From positions 20,815,165 to 20,879,164 of the forward strand of contig JANCRA010000016.1 of assembly GCA_024362935.1 (NCBI GenBank): a stretch of 64,000 bases of DNA, read 5' to 3'. Shown piece after piece: positions 38,924-51,760 of this stretch. Under the pieces are notes generated by a model. That model did not search any database. It was not told the DNA's origin and worked only from the letters and a program-made list of their open reading frames with translations. The stretch is from Setophaga petechia (taxonomy: Eukaryota; Chordata; Aves; Passeriformes; Parulidae). Every line of letters begins with the position of its first letter. Positions within the stretch are counted from its first letter, which is position 1. A program made the position numbers and the translations under genes.

Positions 38924-41900
38924 GCTGCTAACACAATTCTAGTTCTGTGTAGCAATTAGCTGTTCAGTGCACTGCAGTAAGTGTTTCTTGTCACCCACAT
39001 ATAAGCAAATAGCTTTTTCACTATGTCTCGCAAGGAGAAAACCTTCCTGCTCACTAAACAACTTCCATCGTGTTGTAGATGTTGCAGAGAGGGCTGCAGA
39101 GTTTTTTGACACAAGAAAAAAAAAGTTGTCTAAGATGCCTTCCTTTCAAGTATTAATGTGAAGGGAAAGGCAAGAGAGTGGGAAAGTACTGTTTTCTAGC
39201 ACTTTGCAAGCTGCTAACACAATCGCAGTGCTGTGTAGCAATTAGCTTGTCAGTGCACGGCAGTAAGTGTTTCTTGATACCTACATCTGAGCAAATAGCT
39301 TTTCCACTTTGTCTCGCAAAGGGGAAAACGTTGCTGCTCACTAAACAACTTCCATCGTGTTGTAGAAGTTGCACAGAGGGCTGCAATGTGTTTTGCAAAA
39401 TGTAAAAGAAAGTTGTCTAAGACGCCTTCCTTTCAAGTATTAATGTGAAGGGAAAGGCAAGAGAGTGGGAAAGTACTGTTTTCTAGCACTTTGCAAGCTG
39501 CTAACACAATCCCAGTTCTGTGTAGCAATTAGCTGTTCAGTGCACTGCAGTAAGTGTTTCTTGTTACCTACATCTAAGCAAAAAGCTTTTTCACTATGTC
39601 TCGCAAGGAGAAAACCTTCTTGCTCACTAAACATTTCCTATCGTGTTCTAGAAGTTGCACAGAGGGCTGCAGTGTGTTTTGACACAAGAAAAAGAAAGTT
39701 GTCTAAGACGCCTTCCTTTCAAGTATTAATGTGAAGGGAAAGGCAAGAGAGTGGGAAAGTACTGTTTTCTAGCACTTTGCAAGCTGCTAACACAATCCCA
39801 GTGCTGTGTACCAATTAGCTTGTCAGTGCACGGCAGTAAGTGTTTCTTGATACCTACATCTGAGCAAATAGCTTTTTCACTTTGTCTCGCAAGGGGAAAA
39901 CGTTGCTGCTCACTAAACAACTTCCATCGTGTTGTAGAAGTTGCACAGAGGGCTGCAGTGTGTTTTGCAAAATGTAAAAGAAAGTTGACTAAGACGCCTT
40001 CCTTTCAAGTATTAATGTGAAGGGAAAGGCAAGAGAGTGGGAAAGTACTGTTTTCTAGCACTTTGCAAGCTGCTAACACAGTACTAGTGCTGTGTAGCAG
40101 TTAGCTGTTCAGTGCACTGCAGTAAGTGTTTCTTGTCACCTACATCTAAGCAAAAAGCTTTTTCAATATGTCTCGCAAGGAGAAAACCTTCCTGCTCACT
40201 AAACAACTTCCATCGTGTTGTAGATGTTGCAGAGAGGGCTGCAGAGTTTTTTGACACAAGAAAAAGAAAGTTGTCTAAGATGCCTTCCTTTCAAGTATTA
40301 ATGTGAAGGGAAAGGCAAGAGAGTGGGAAAGTACTGTTTTCTAGCACTTTGCAGGCTGCTAACACAATCGCAGTGCTGTGTAGCAGTTAGCTTTTCAGTG
40401 CACTGCAGTAAGTGTTTCTTGTCACCTACATCTAAGCAAATAGCTTTTTCACTATGTCTCGCAAGGAGAAAACCTTCTTGCTCATTAAACATCTCCTATC
40501 GTGTTCTAGAAGTTGCACAGAGGGCTGCAGTGTGTTCTGTAACAAGAAAAAGAAAGTTGTCTAAGACGCCTTCCTTTCAAGTATTAATGTGAAGGGAAAG
40601 GCAAGAGAGTGGGAAAGTACTGTTTTCTAGCACTTTGCAAGCTGCTAACACAATCGCAGTGCTGTGTACCAATTAGCTTGTCAGTGCACGGCAGTAAGTG
40701 TTTCTTGATACCTACATCTGAGCAAATAGCTTTTTCACTTTGTCTCGCAAGGGGAAAAGGTTGCTGCTCACTAAACAACTTCCATCATGTTGTAGAAGTT
40801 CCACAGAGGGCTGCAGTGTGTTTTGCAAAATGTAAAATAAAGTTATCTAAGACGCCTTCCTTTCAAGTATTAATGTGAAGGGAAAGGCAAGAGAGTGGGA
40901 AAGTACTGTTTTCTAGCACTTTGCAAGCTGCTAACACAATCCCAGTTCTGTGTAGCAATTAGCTGTTCAGTGCACTGCAGTAAGTGTTTCTTGTCACCTA
41001 CATCTAAGCAAATAGCTTTTTCACTATGTCTCGCAAGGAGAAAACCTTCCTGCTCACTAAACAACTTCCATCGTGTTGTAGATGTTGCAGAGAGGGCTGC
41101 AGAGTTTTTTGACACAAGAAAAAGAAAGTTGTCTAAGATGCCTTCCTTTCAAGTATTAATGTGAAGGGAAAGGCAAGAGAGTGGGAAAGTACTGTTTTCT
41201 AGCACTTTGCAGGCTGCTAACACAATCCCAGTGCTGTGTACCAATTAACTTGTCACTGCACTGCAGTAAGGGTTTCTTGTAACCTATATCTAAGCAAATA
41301 GCTTTTTCACTATGTCTCGCAAGGAGAAAACCTTCTTGCTCACTAAACATCTCCTATCGTGTTCTAGGAGTTGCACAGAGGGCTGCAGTGTGTTCTGTAA
41401 CAAGAAAAAGAAAGTTGTCTAAGACGCCTTCCTTTCAAGTATTAATGTGAAGGGAAAGGCAAGAGAGTGGGAAAGTACTGTTTTCTAGCACTTTGCAAGC
41501 TGCTAACACAATCCCAGTTCTGTGTAGCAATTAGCTGTTCAGTGCACTGCAGTAAGTGTTTCTTGTCACCTACATCTAAGCAAATAGCTTTTTCACTATG
41601 TCTCGCAAGGAGAAAACCTTCCTGCTCACTAAACAACTTCCATCGTGTTGTAGATGTTGCAGAGAGGGCTGCAGAGTTTTTTGACACAAGAAAAAGAAAG
41701 TTGTCTAAGATGCCTTCCTTTCAAGTATTAATGTGAAGGGAAAGGCAAGAGAGTGGGAAAGTACTGTTTTCTAGCACTTTGCAGGCTGCTAACACAATCC
41801 CAGTGCTGTGTACCAATTAACTTGTCACTGCACTGCAGTAAGAGTTTCTTGTAACCTATATCTAAGCAAATAGCTTTTTCACTATGTCTTGCAAGGAGAA

Positions 41901-44900
41901 AACCTTCTTGCTCACTAAACATTTCCTATCGTGTTCCAGAAGTTGCACAGAGGGCTGCAGTGTGTTTTCACACAAGAAAAAGAAAGTTGTCTAAGACGCC
42001 TTCCGTTCAAGTATTAATGTGAAGGGAAAGGCAAGAGAGTGGGAAAGTACTGTTTTCTAGCACTTTGCAAGCTGCTAACACAGTCCTAGTGCTGTGTAGC
42101 AGTTAGCTGTTCAGTGCACTGCAGTAAGTGTTTCTTGTCACCTACATCTAAGCAAAAAGCTTTTTCACTATGTCTCGCAAGGAGAAAACCTTCTTGCTCA
42201 CTAAACATCTCCTATCGTGTTCTAGAAGTTGCACAGAGGGCTGCAGTGTCTTCTGTAACAAGAAAAAGAAAGTTGTCTAAGACGCCTTCCATTCAAGTAT
42301 TAATGTGAAGGGAAAGGCAAGAGAGTGGGAAAGTACTGTTTTCTAGCACTTTGCAAGCTGCTAACACAATCCCAGTGCTGTGTACCAATTAGCTTGTCAG
42401 TGCACGGCAGTAAGTGTTTCTTGATACCTACATCTGAGCAAATAGCTTTTTCACTTTGTCTCGCAAGGGGAAAAGGTTGCTGCTCACTAAACAACTTCCA
42501 TCATGTTGTAGAAGTTCCACAGAGGGCTGCAGTGTGTTTTGCAAAATGTAAAAGAAAGTTGTCTAAGACGCCTTCCTTTCAAGTATTAATGTGAAGGGAA
42601 AGGCAAGAGAGTGGGAAAGTACTGTTTTCTAGCACTTTGCAGGCTGCTAACACAATCCCAGTGCTGTGTACCAATTAACTTGCCACAGCACTGCAGTAAG
42701 GGTTTCTTGTAACCTATATCTAAGCAAATAGCTTTTTCACTATGTCTCGCAAGGAGAAAACTTTCTCGCTCACTAAACATCTCCTATCGTGTTCTAGAAG
42801 TTGCACAGAGGGCTGCAGTGTCTTCTGTAACAAGAAAAAGAAAGTTGTCTAAGACGCCTTCCTTTCAAGTATTAATGTGAAGGGAAAGGCAAGAGAGTGG
42901 GAAAGTACTGTTTTCTAGCACTTTGCAAGCTGCTAACACAATCCCAGTTCTGTGTAGCAATTAGCTGTTCAGTGCACTGCAGTAAGTGTTTCTTGTCACC
43001 TACATCTAAGCAAATAGCTTTTTCACTATGTCTCGCAAGGAGAAAACCTTCCTGCTCACTAAACAACTTCCATCGTGTTGTAGATGTTGCAGAGAGGGCT
43101 GCAGAGTTTTTTGACACAAGAAAAAGAAAGTTGTCTAAGATGCCTTCCTTTCAAGTATTAATGTGAAGGGAAAGGCAAGAGAGTGGGAAAGTACTGTTTT
43201 CTAGCACTTTGCAGGCTGCTAACACAATCCCAGTGCTGTGTACCAATTAACTTGTCACTGCACTGCAGTAAGGGTTTCTTGTAACCTATATCTAAGCAAA
43301 TAGCTTTTTCACAATGTCTCGCAAGGAGAAAACCTTCTTGCTCACAAAACATCTCCTATCGTGTTCTAGAAGTTGCACAGAGGGCTGCAGTGTGTTCTGT
43401 AACAAGAAAAAGAAAGTTGTCTAAGACGCCTTCCTTTCAAGTATTAATGTGAAGGGAAAGGCAAGAGAGTGGGAAAGTACTGTTTTCTAGCACTTTGCAA
43501 GCTGCTAACACAATCCCAGTTCTGTGTAGGAATTAGCTGTTCAGTGCACTGCAGTAAGTGTTTCTTGTCACCTACATCTAAGCAAATAGCTTTTTCACTA
43601 TGTCTCGCAAGGAGAAAACCTTCCTGCTCACTAAACAACTTCCATCGTGTTGTAGATGTTGCAGAGAGGGCTGCAGAGTTTTTTGACACAAGAAAAAGAA
43701 AGTTGTCTAAGATGCCTTCCTTTCAAGTATTAATGTGAAGGGAAAGGCAAGAGAGTGGGAAAGTACTGTTTTCTAGCACTTTGCAGGCTGCTAACACAAT
43801 CCCAGTGCTGTGTACCAATTAACTTGTCACTGCGCTGCAGTAAGAGTTTCTTGTAACCTATATCTAAGCAAATAGCTTTTTCACTATGTCTTGCAAGGAG
43901 AAAACCTTCTTGCTCACTAAACATTTCCTATCGTGTTCCAGAAGTTGCACAGAGGGCTGCAGTGTGTTCTGTAACAAGAAAAAGAAAGTTGTCTAAGACG
44001 CCTTCCTTTCAAGTATTAATGTGAAGGGAAAGACAAGAGAGTGGGAAAGTACTGTTTTCTAGCACTTTGCAAGCTGCTAACACAATCGCAGTGCTGTGTA
44101 GCAATTAGCTTGTCAGTGCACGGCAGTAAGTGTTTCTTGATACCTACATCTGAGCAAATAGCTTTTTCACTTTGTCTCGCAAGCTGCTAACACAATCGCA
44201 GTGCTGTGTAGCAATTAGCTTGTCAGTGCACGGCAGTAAGTGTTTCTTGATACCTACATCTGAGCAAATAGCTTTTTCACTTTGTCTCGCAAGGGGAAAA
44301 CGTTGCTGCTCACTAAACAACTTCCATCGTGTTGTAGAAGTTGCACAGAGGGCTGCAGTGTCTTCTGTAACAAGAAAAAGAAAGTTGTCTAAGACGCCTT
44401 CCTTTCAAGTATTAATGTGAAGGGAAAGGCAAGAGAGTGGGAAAGTACTGTTTTCTAGCACTTTGCAAGCTGCTAACACAATCGCAGTTCTGTGTAGCAA
44501 TTAGCTTTTCAGTGCACTGCAGTAAGTGTTTCTTGATACCTACATCTGAGCAAATAGCTTTTTCACTTTGTCTTGCAAGGAGAAAACCTTCCTGCTCACT
44601 AAACATTTCCTATCGTGTTCTAGAAGTTGCACAGAGGGCTGCAGTGTGTTTTGCAAAATGTAAAAGAAAGTTGTCTAAGACGCCTTCCTTTCAAGTATTA
44701 ATGTGAAGGGAAAGGCAAGAGAGTGGGAAAGTACTGTTTTCTAGCACTTTGCAAGCTGCTAACACAGTCCTAGTGCTGTGTAGCAGTTAGCTGTTCAGTG
44801 CACTGCAGTAAGTGTTTCTTGTCACCTACATCTAAGCAAAAAGCTTTTTCACTATGTCTCGCAAGGAGAAAACCTTCCTGCTCACTAAACACCTCCTATC

Positions 44901-47900
44901 GTGTTCTAGAAGTTGCACAGAGGGCTGCAGTGTGTTCTGTAACAAGAAAAAGAAAGTTGTCTAAGACGCCTTCCTTTCAAGTATTAATGTGAAGGGAAAG
45001 GCAAGAGAGTGGGAAAGTACTGTTTTCTAGCACTTTGCAAGCTGCTAACACAATCCCAGTGCTGTGTAGCAATTAGCTTGTCAGTGCACGGCAGTAAGTG
45101 TTTCTTGATACCTACATCTGAGCAAATAGCTTTTTCACTTTGTCTCGCAAGGGGAAAACGTTGCTGCTCACTAAACAACTTCCATCGTGTTGTAGAAGTT
45201 GCACAGACGGCTGCAGTGTGTTTTACAAAATGTAAAAGAAAGTTGTCTAAGACGCCTTCCTTTCAAGTATTAATGTGAAGGGAAAGGCAAGAGAGTGGGA
45301 AAGTACTGTTTTCTAGCACTTTGCAAGCTGCTAACACAGTCCTAGTGCTGTGTAGCAGTTAGCTGTTCAGTGCACTGCAGTAAGTGTTTCTTGTCACCTA
45401 CATCTAAGCAAAAAGCTTTTTCACTATGTCTCGCAAGGAGAAAACCTTCCTGCTCACTAAACAACTTCCATCGTGTTGTAGATATTGCAGAGAAGGTTGC
45501 AGAGTTTTTTGACACAAGAAAAAGAAAGTTGTCTAAGATGCTTTCCTTTCAAATATTAATGTGAAGGGAAAGGCAAGAGAGTGGGAAAGTACTGTTTTCT
45601 AGCACTTTGCAGGCTGCTAACACAATGGCAGTGCTGTGTAGTAGTTAGCTTTTCAGTGCACTGCAGTAAGTGTTTCTTCTCACCTACATCTAAGCAAATA
45701 GCTTTTTCACTATGTCTCGCAAGGAGAAAACCTTCTTGCTCACTAAACATCTCCTATCGTGTTCTAGGAGTTGCACAGAGGGCTGCAGTGTGTTCTGTAA
45801 CAAGAAAAAGAAAGTTGTCTAAGACGCCTTCCTTTCAAGTATTAATGTGAAGGGAAAGGCAAGAGAGTGGGAAAGTACTGTTTTCTAGCAATTTGCAAGC
45901 TGCTAACACAATCCCAGTTCTGTGTAGCAATTAGCTGTTCAGTGCACTGCAGTAAGTGTTTCTTGTCACCTACATCTAAGCAAAAAGCTTTTTCACTATG
46001 TCTCGCAAGGAGAAAACCTTCCTGCTCACTAAACAACTTCCATCGTGTTGTAGATGTTGCAGAGAGGGCTGCAGAGTTTTTTGACACAAGAAAAAGAAAG
46101 TTGTCTAAGATGCCTTCCTTTCAAGTATTAATGTGAAGGGAAAGGCAAGAGAGTGGGAAAGTACTGTTTTCTAGCACTTTGCAGGCTGCTAACACAATCC
46201 CAGTGCTGTGTACCAATTAACTTGTCACTGCACTGCAGTAAGAGTTTCTTGTAACCTATATCTAAGCAAAAAGCTTTTTCACTATGTCTCGCAAGGAGAA
46301 AACCTTCTTGCTCACTAAACATTTCCTATCGTGTTCCAGAAGTTGCACAGAGGGCTGCAGTGTGTTTTGACACAAGAAAAAGAAAGTTGTCTAAGACGCC
46401 TTCCATTCAAGTATTAATGTGAAGGGAAAGGCAAGAGAGTGGGAAAGTACTGTTTTCTAGCACTTTGCAAGCTGCTAACACAATCGCAGTGCTGTGTAGC
46501 AATTAGCTTGTCAGTGCACGGCAGTAAGTGTTTCTTGATACCTACATCTGAGCAAATAGCTTTTTCACTTTGTCTCGCAAGGGGAAAACGTTGCTGCTCA
46601 CTAAACAACTTCCATCGTGTTGTAGAAGTTGCACAGAGGGCTGCAGTGTCTTCTGTAACAAGAAAAAGAAAGTTGTCTAAGACGCCTTCCTTTCAAGTAT
46701 TAATGTGAAGGGAAAGGCAAGAGAGTGGGAAAGTACTGTTTTCTAGCACTTTGCAAGCTGCTAACACAATCGCAGTTCTGTGTAGCAATTAGCTTTTCAG
46801 TGCACTGCAGTAAGTGTTTCTTGATACCTACATCTGAGCAAATAGCTTTTTCACTTTGTCTCGCAAGGAGAAAACCTTCCTGCTCACTAAACATTTCCTA
46901 TCGTGTTCTAGAAGTTGCACAGAGGGCTGCAGTGTGTTTTGCAAAATGTAAAAGAAAGTTGTCTAAGACGCCTTCCTTTCAAGTATTAATGTGAAGGGAA
47001 AGGCAAGAGAGTGGGAAAGTACTGTTTTCTAACACTTTGCAAGCTGCTAACACAGTCCTAGTGCTGTGTAGCAGTTAGCTGTTCAGTGCACTGCAGTAAG
47101 TGTTTCTTGTCACCTACATCTAAGCAAAAAGCTTTTTCACTATGTCTCGCAAGGAGAAAACCTTCTTGCTCACTAAACATCTCCTATCGTGTTCTAGAAG
47201 TTGCACAGAGGGCTGCAGTGTGTTCTGTAACAAGAAAAAGAAAGTTGTCTAAGACGCCTTCCTTTCAAGTATTAATGTGAACGGAAAAGCAAGAGAGTGG
47301 GAAAGTACTGTTTTCTAGCACTTTGCAAGCTGCTAACACAATCCCAGTGCTGTGTAGCAATTAGCTTGTCAGTGCACGGCAGTAAGTGTTTCTTGATACC
47401 TACATCTGAGCAAATAGCTTTTTCACTTTGTCTCGCAAGGGGAAAACGTTGCTGCTCACTAAACAACTTCCATCGTGTTGTAGAAGTTGCACAGAGGGCT
47501 GCAGTGTGTTTTGCAAAATGTAAAAGAAAGTTGTCTAAGACGCCTTCCTTTCAAGTATTAATGTGAAGGGAAAGGCAAGAGAGTGGGAAAGTACTGTTTT
47601 CTAGCACTTTGCAAGCTGCTAACACAGTACTAGTGCTGTGTAGCAGTTAGCTGTTCAGTGCACTGCAGTAAGTGTTTCTTCTCACCTACATCTAAGCAAA
47701 AAGCTTTTTCACTATGTCTCGCAAGGAGAAAACCTTCCTGCTCACTAAACAACTTCCATCGTGTTGTAGAAGTTGCACAGAGGGCTGCAGTGTGTTTTGC
47801 AAAATGTAAAAGAAAGTTGTCTAAGACGCCTTCCTTTCAAGTATTAATGTGAAGGGAAAGGCAAGAGAGTGGGAAAGTACTGTTTTCTAGCACTTTGCAG

Positions 47901-50587
47901 GCTGCTAACACAATCCCAGTGCTGTGTACCAATTAACTTGCCACAGCACTGCAGTAAGGGTTTCTTGTAACCTATATCTAAGCAAATAGCTTTTTCACTA
48001 TGTCTCGCAAGGAGAAAACCTTCTTGCTCACTAAACATCTCCTATCGTGTTCTAGAAGTTGCACAGAGGGCTGCAGTGTGTTCTGTAACAAGAAAAAGAA
48101 AGTTGTCTAAGACGCCTTCCTTTCAAATATTAATGTGAAGGGAAAGGCAAGAGAGTGGGAAAGTACTGTTTTCTAGCACTTTGCAAGCTGCTAACACAAT
48201 CCCAGTTCTGTGTAGCAATTAGCTGTTCAGTGCACTGCAGTAAGTGTTTCTTGTCACCTACATCTAAGCAAATAGCTTTTTCACTATGTCTCGCAAGGAG
48301 AAAACCTTCCTGCTCACTAAACAACTTCCATCGTGTTGTAGATGTTGCAGAGAGGGCTGCAGAGTTTTTTGACACAAGAAAAAGAAAGTTGTCTAAGATG
48401 CCTTCCTTTCAAGTATTAATGTGAAGGGAAAGGCAAGAGAGTGGGAAAGTACTGTTTTCTAGCACTTTGCAGGCTGCTAACACAATCCCAGTGCTGTGTA
48501 CCAATTAACTTGTCACTGCACTGCAGTAAGGGTTTCTTGTAACCTATATCTAAGCAAATAGCTTTTTCACTATGTCTCGCAAGGAGAAAACCTTCTTGCT
48601 CACTAAACATCTCCTATCGTGTTCTAGGAGTTGCACAGAGGGCTGCAGTGTGTTCTGTAACAAGAAAAAGAAAGTTGTGTAAGACGCCTTCCTTTCAAGT
48701 ATTAATGTGAAGGGAAAGGCAAGAGAGTGGGAAAGTACTGTTTTCTAGCACTTTGCAAGCTGCTAACACAATCCCAGTTCTGTGTAGGAATTAGCTGTTC
48801 AGTGCACTGCAGTAAGTGTTTCTTGTCACCTACATCTAAGCAAATAGCTTTTTCACTATGTCTCGCAAGGAGAAAACCTTCCTGCTCACTAAACAACTTC
48901 CATCGTGTTGTAGATGTTGCAGAGAGGGCTGCAGAGTTTTTTGACACAAGAAAAAGAAAGTTGTCTAAGACGCCTTCCTTTCAAGTATTAATGTGAAGGG
49001 AAAGGCAAGAGAGTGGGAAAGTACTGTTTTCTAGCACTTTGCAAGCTGCTAACACAATCCCAGTTCTGTGTAGGAATTAGCTGTTCAGTGCACTGCAGTA
49101 AGTGTTTCTTGTCACCTACATCTAAGCAAATAGCTTTTTCACTATGTCTCGCAAGGAGAAAACCTTCCTGCTCACTAAACAACTTCCATCGTGTTGTAGA
49201 TGTTGCAGAGAGGGCTGCAGAGTTTTTTGACACAAGAAAAAGAAAGTTGTCTAAGATGCCTTCCTTTCAAGTATTAATGTGAAGGGAAAGGCAAGAGAGT
49301 GGGAAAGTACTGTTTTCTAGCACTTTGCAAGCTGCTAACACAATCGCAGTGCTGTGTAGCAATTAGCTTGTCAGTGCACGGCAGTAAGTGTTTCTTGATA
49401 CCTACATCTGAGCAAATAGCTTTTTCACTTTGTCTCGCAAGGGGAAAACGTTGCTGGTCACTAAACAACTTCCATCGTGTTGTAGAAGTTGCACAGAGGG
49501 CTGCAGTGTGTTTTGCAAAATGTAAAAGAAAGTTGTCTAAGACGCCTTCCTTTCAAGTATTAATGTGAAGGGAAAGGCAAGAGAGTGGGAAAGTACTGTT
49601 TTCTAGCACTTTGCAAGCTGCTAACACAATCCCAGTTCTGTGTAGCAATTAGCTGTTCAGTGCACTGCAGTAAGTGTTTCTTGTTACCTACATCTAAGCA
49701 AAAAGCTTTTTCACTATGTCTCGCAAGGAGAAAACCTTCTTGCTCACTAAACATTTCCTATCGTGTTCTAGAAGTTGCACAGAGGGCTGCAGTGTGTTTT
49801 GCAGCAAGAAAAAGAAAGTTGTCTAAGACGCCTTCCTTTCAAGTATTAATGTGAAGGGAAAGGCAAGAGAGTGGGAAAGTACTGTTTTTTAGCACTTAGC
49901 AAGCTGCTAACACAATCGCAGTGCTGTGTACCAATTAGCTTGTCAGTGCACGGCAGTAAGTGTTTCTTGATACCTACATCTGAGCAAATAGCTTTTTCAC
50001 TTTGTCTCGCAAGGGGAAAACGTTGCTGCTCACTAAACAACTTCCATCGTGTTGTAGAAGTTGCACAGAGGGCTGCAGTGTGTTTTGCAAAATGTAAAAG
50101 AAAGTTGTCTAAGACGCCTTCCTTTCAAGTATTAATGTGAAGGGAAAGGCAAGAGAGTGGGAAAGTACTGTTTTCTAGCACTTTGCAAGCTGCTAACACA
50201 GTCCTAGTGCTGTGTAGCAGTTAGCTGTTCAGTGCACTGCAGTAAGTGTTTCTTGTCACCTACATCTAAGCAAAAAGCTTTTTCACTATGTCTCGCAAGG
50301 AGAAAACCTTCCTGCTCACTAAACAACTTCCATCGTGTTGTAGATGTTGCAGAGAGGGCTGCAGAGTTTTTTGACACAAGAAAAAGAAAGTTGTCTAAGA
50401 TGCCTTCCTTTCAAGTATTAATGTGAAGGGAAAGGCAAGAGAGTGGGAAAGTACTGTTTTCTAGCACTTTGCAGGCTGCTAACACAATCGCAGTGCTGTG
50501 TAGCAGTTAGCTTTTCAGTGCACTGCAGTAAGAGTTTCTTGTCACCTACATCTAAGCAAATAGCTTTTTCACTATGTCTCGCAAGGA
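38924..50587. repeat. 286-bp satellite monomers upstream of the ERV
   Basis: About 40 monomers. The start follows the marker series of the previous units (extra A near 39318, CTCATTAAAC near 40481); after about 42100 the order becomes new. Features of note are a 396-bp monomer with an internal 110-bp duplication near 44016-44411, and two neighbouring near-identical monomers at 48702-49273. No gene is visible. Confidence 0.95.
44069..44288. repeat. 110-bp internal tandem duplication within one monomer
   Basis: The stretch from GCAAGCTGCTAACAC to TTTGTCTC (44069-44178) is repeated at once at 44179-44288, making this monomer 396 bp instead of 286. The junction lies at a GCAAG microhomology present at both GCAAGCTG and GCAAGGGG. 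The same enlarged monomer reappears at about 60486-60881 downstream of the ERV. Confidence 0.9.
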
Positions 50588-50593
50588 GAAAAC
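50588..50593 (+). repeat. Target-site duplication, left copy (GAAAAC)
   Basis: Six bases immediately before the 5' LTR, repeated immediately after the 3' LTR. Counting the site once, the split monomer (50424-50593 plus 59804-59919) is exactly 286 bp, so this is a true insertion duplication. Six bp is usual for alpha- and betaretroviral integrases. Confidence 0.95.
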
Positions 50594-50685
50594 TGTTGCG
50601 GTGCGCCCCTGCAGTCTCCCTCTCCCCTTTCAGTTAAAGGTTGATTTTAACTTATTGTATTTAAATGTGTTAATTGTACTTACCC

Positions 50686-50694
50686 AAGATGGCG
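50686..50694 (+). promoter_or_regulatory. YY1-like motif in U3
   Basis: AAGATGGCG matches the core of the YY1 recognition motif. YY1 is known to bind several retroviral LTRs and can repress or activate them. The identical site is at 59141-59149 in the 3' LTR. A short motif match only. Confidence 0.4.
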
Positions 50695-51001
50695 CTTGCC
50701 AGGCTTCCCCTCCCCCTGTTTTTCTCCCTCAGGGACTGTCCGTCATTTTTGTTGCTTAGTAACTCCCGCCTTTTTGTATCGAGTTCTCCCCACCCCTGTA
50801 TTTTCAGTTGTCAGCCTGCCTGCCTGTCACCCTCTGTCCCTGCCTGCTTCACCAGAACCTTCTCCCCAGGGCAGAGGGTGATTGGGCAAGGTAGAGCTGG
50901 CCCTCCCATAATGTTGTTCTATTTGTTACTGTCCCCTATCAATCTAGCCGGGTGTTTAGTTCATTGGCCAGGGTGAGGGATCTACCTCCCCCTGGTCTCC
51001 C

Positions 51002-51008
51002 TATAAAT
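51002..51008 (+). promoter_or_regulatory. LTR TATA box
   Basis: TATAAAT lies about 75 bp upstream of the AATAAA signal, as expected for a retroviral U3 promoter. Transcription should start near 51030. Confidence 0.85.
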
Positions 51009-51078
51009 GTTTTGTTCTCCCCGCCCCTCGGGGCAGTTCCCTGCAGCCTCCTACTCGTCTGTACCCTTCTCCTTCCCC

Positions 51079-51084
51079 AATAAA
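51079..51084 (+). terminator. LTR polyadenylation signal AATAAA
   Basis: Canonical signal within the predicted R region, followed by a GT-rich stretch (TGCTGTGGAG and GCGTGTTGC). In the 5' LTR it is presumably bypassed; the 3' copy would be the one used. Confidence 0.85.
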
Positions 51085-51347
51085 CCTTCCCCTGCTGTGG
51101 AGAACTGCTGCCTCGCGTGTTGCTTCTGCGTCCTCCGGATTTCGTGCTGCTGTACCTGCTCCTAAGCCTGCCAGAGCTGCCTCCTCCACCACTGCCGTGG
51201 AGGGAGCTCCGGGTAACGGCGATCGGGCTCCAGCTCTGCTCCTGCCGGAGGCTCTGGACCTGCAGCTGCCCGTGCCCTCACACAGGCTGTGGGCTGTGCG
51301 ATTCTGTGGGCCAGCCGGGCTCAGGATTTCAGCACCGCCACAGCTGC

Positions 51348-51365
51348 TGGCGCCCAACGTGGGGC
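51348..51365 (+). other. Primer-binding site, tRNA-Lys1,2 type
   Basis: TGGCGCCCAACGTGGGGC starts five bases after the LTR. It is the 18-nt complement expected of the 3' end of tRNA-Lys1,2, the primer of several betaretroviruses and of visna virus, and differs from the Lys3 site used by HIV-1. Confidence 0.93.
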
Positions 51366-51760
51366 GGCTTGGGATCGTAGCCGCGGAGACTACGTCCGCC
51401 CCACGGACCGAAGCAGCGAGCTTCACTGGGCGCGGCAGTACCTCCGACGTCAGGAAGCCTGGTTTCTGGGACTACTGCGTCGGGGGATTGGACCGGAGAC
51501 CTCCGGCACCTCGGACCGGTTCACCGGAGGACGTCGCCCGGCATCCGGATCCCTCTGCCTTCCCTTAAGGTCGGTCTTTGTACCCCCCCTGTCTTTTATC
51601 TGACCCCCCGGCCGCTTCGTCCGCCGGGTGGAGGTCACCTCTTTCTTGTGGCAGGGGGCCTTAGGGGGAGGGTTTTCCTATCCTTTTTCGGTTTTTTAAT
51701 CCACGTTTTCGTTAAACGGGTGTCGGGGCCAGCTGCTCGGCCAGAGTAACATCTGCAGTC
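51366..51760 (+). other. Retroviral leader (5' untranslated region)
   Basis: About 395 bp between the primer site and the gag ATG, GC-rich at first and T-rich near the end. Packaging and dimerisation signals would be expected here but I cannot identify them by eye. A convincing major splice donor is not obvious; AAGGTCGGT near 51568 is only a weak candidate. Open frames crossing the U5-leader boundary start at GTG and are not credible genes. Confidence 0.8.

Larger units (their letters stand above)
50594..51342 (+). repeat. 5' LTR (749 bp)
   Basis: Begins TGTTGCGGT and ends ACCGCCACA, an imperfect terminal inverted repeat (8 of 9 pair) with the canonical TG...CA ends. U3 runs to about 51030, R to about 51105 and U5 to the end, placed from the TATA box and poly(A) signal. 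The U5 of about 235 bp is fairly long. No base difference from the 3' LTR was found on side-by-side reading. Confidence 0.97.

Noticed and set aside
331..50587. CRISPR-like array
   Set aside because: Repeats are long (286 bp), contiguous and without unique spacers; this is satellite DNA in a vertebrate.
51001..51426. 141-aa minus-strand frame over the LTR and leader
   Set aside because: Antisense to R-U5 with low-complexity composition. There is no independent evidence for an antisense gene such as a conserved start or domain.
51289..51603. Plus-strand frames in U5 and leader
   Set aside because: The apparent starts are GTG, and the frames have no domain; unlikely to be translated upstream of gag.
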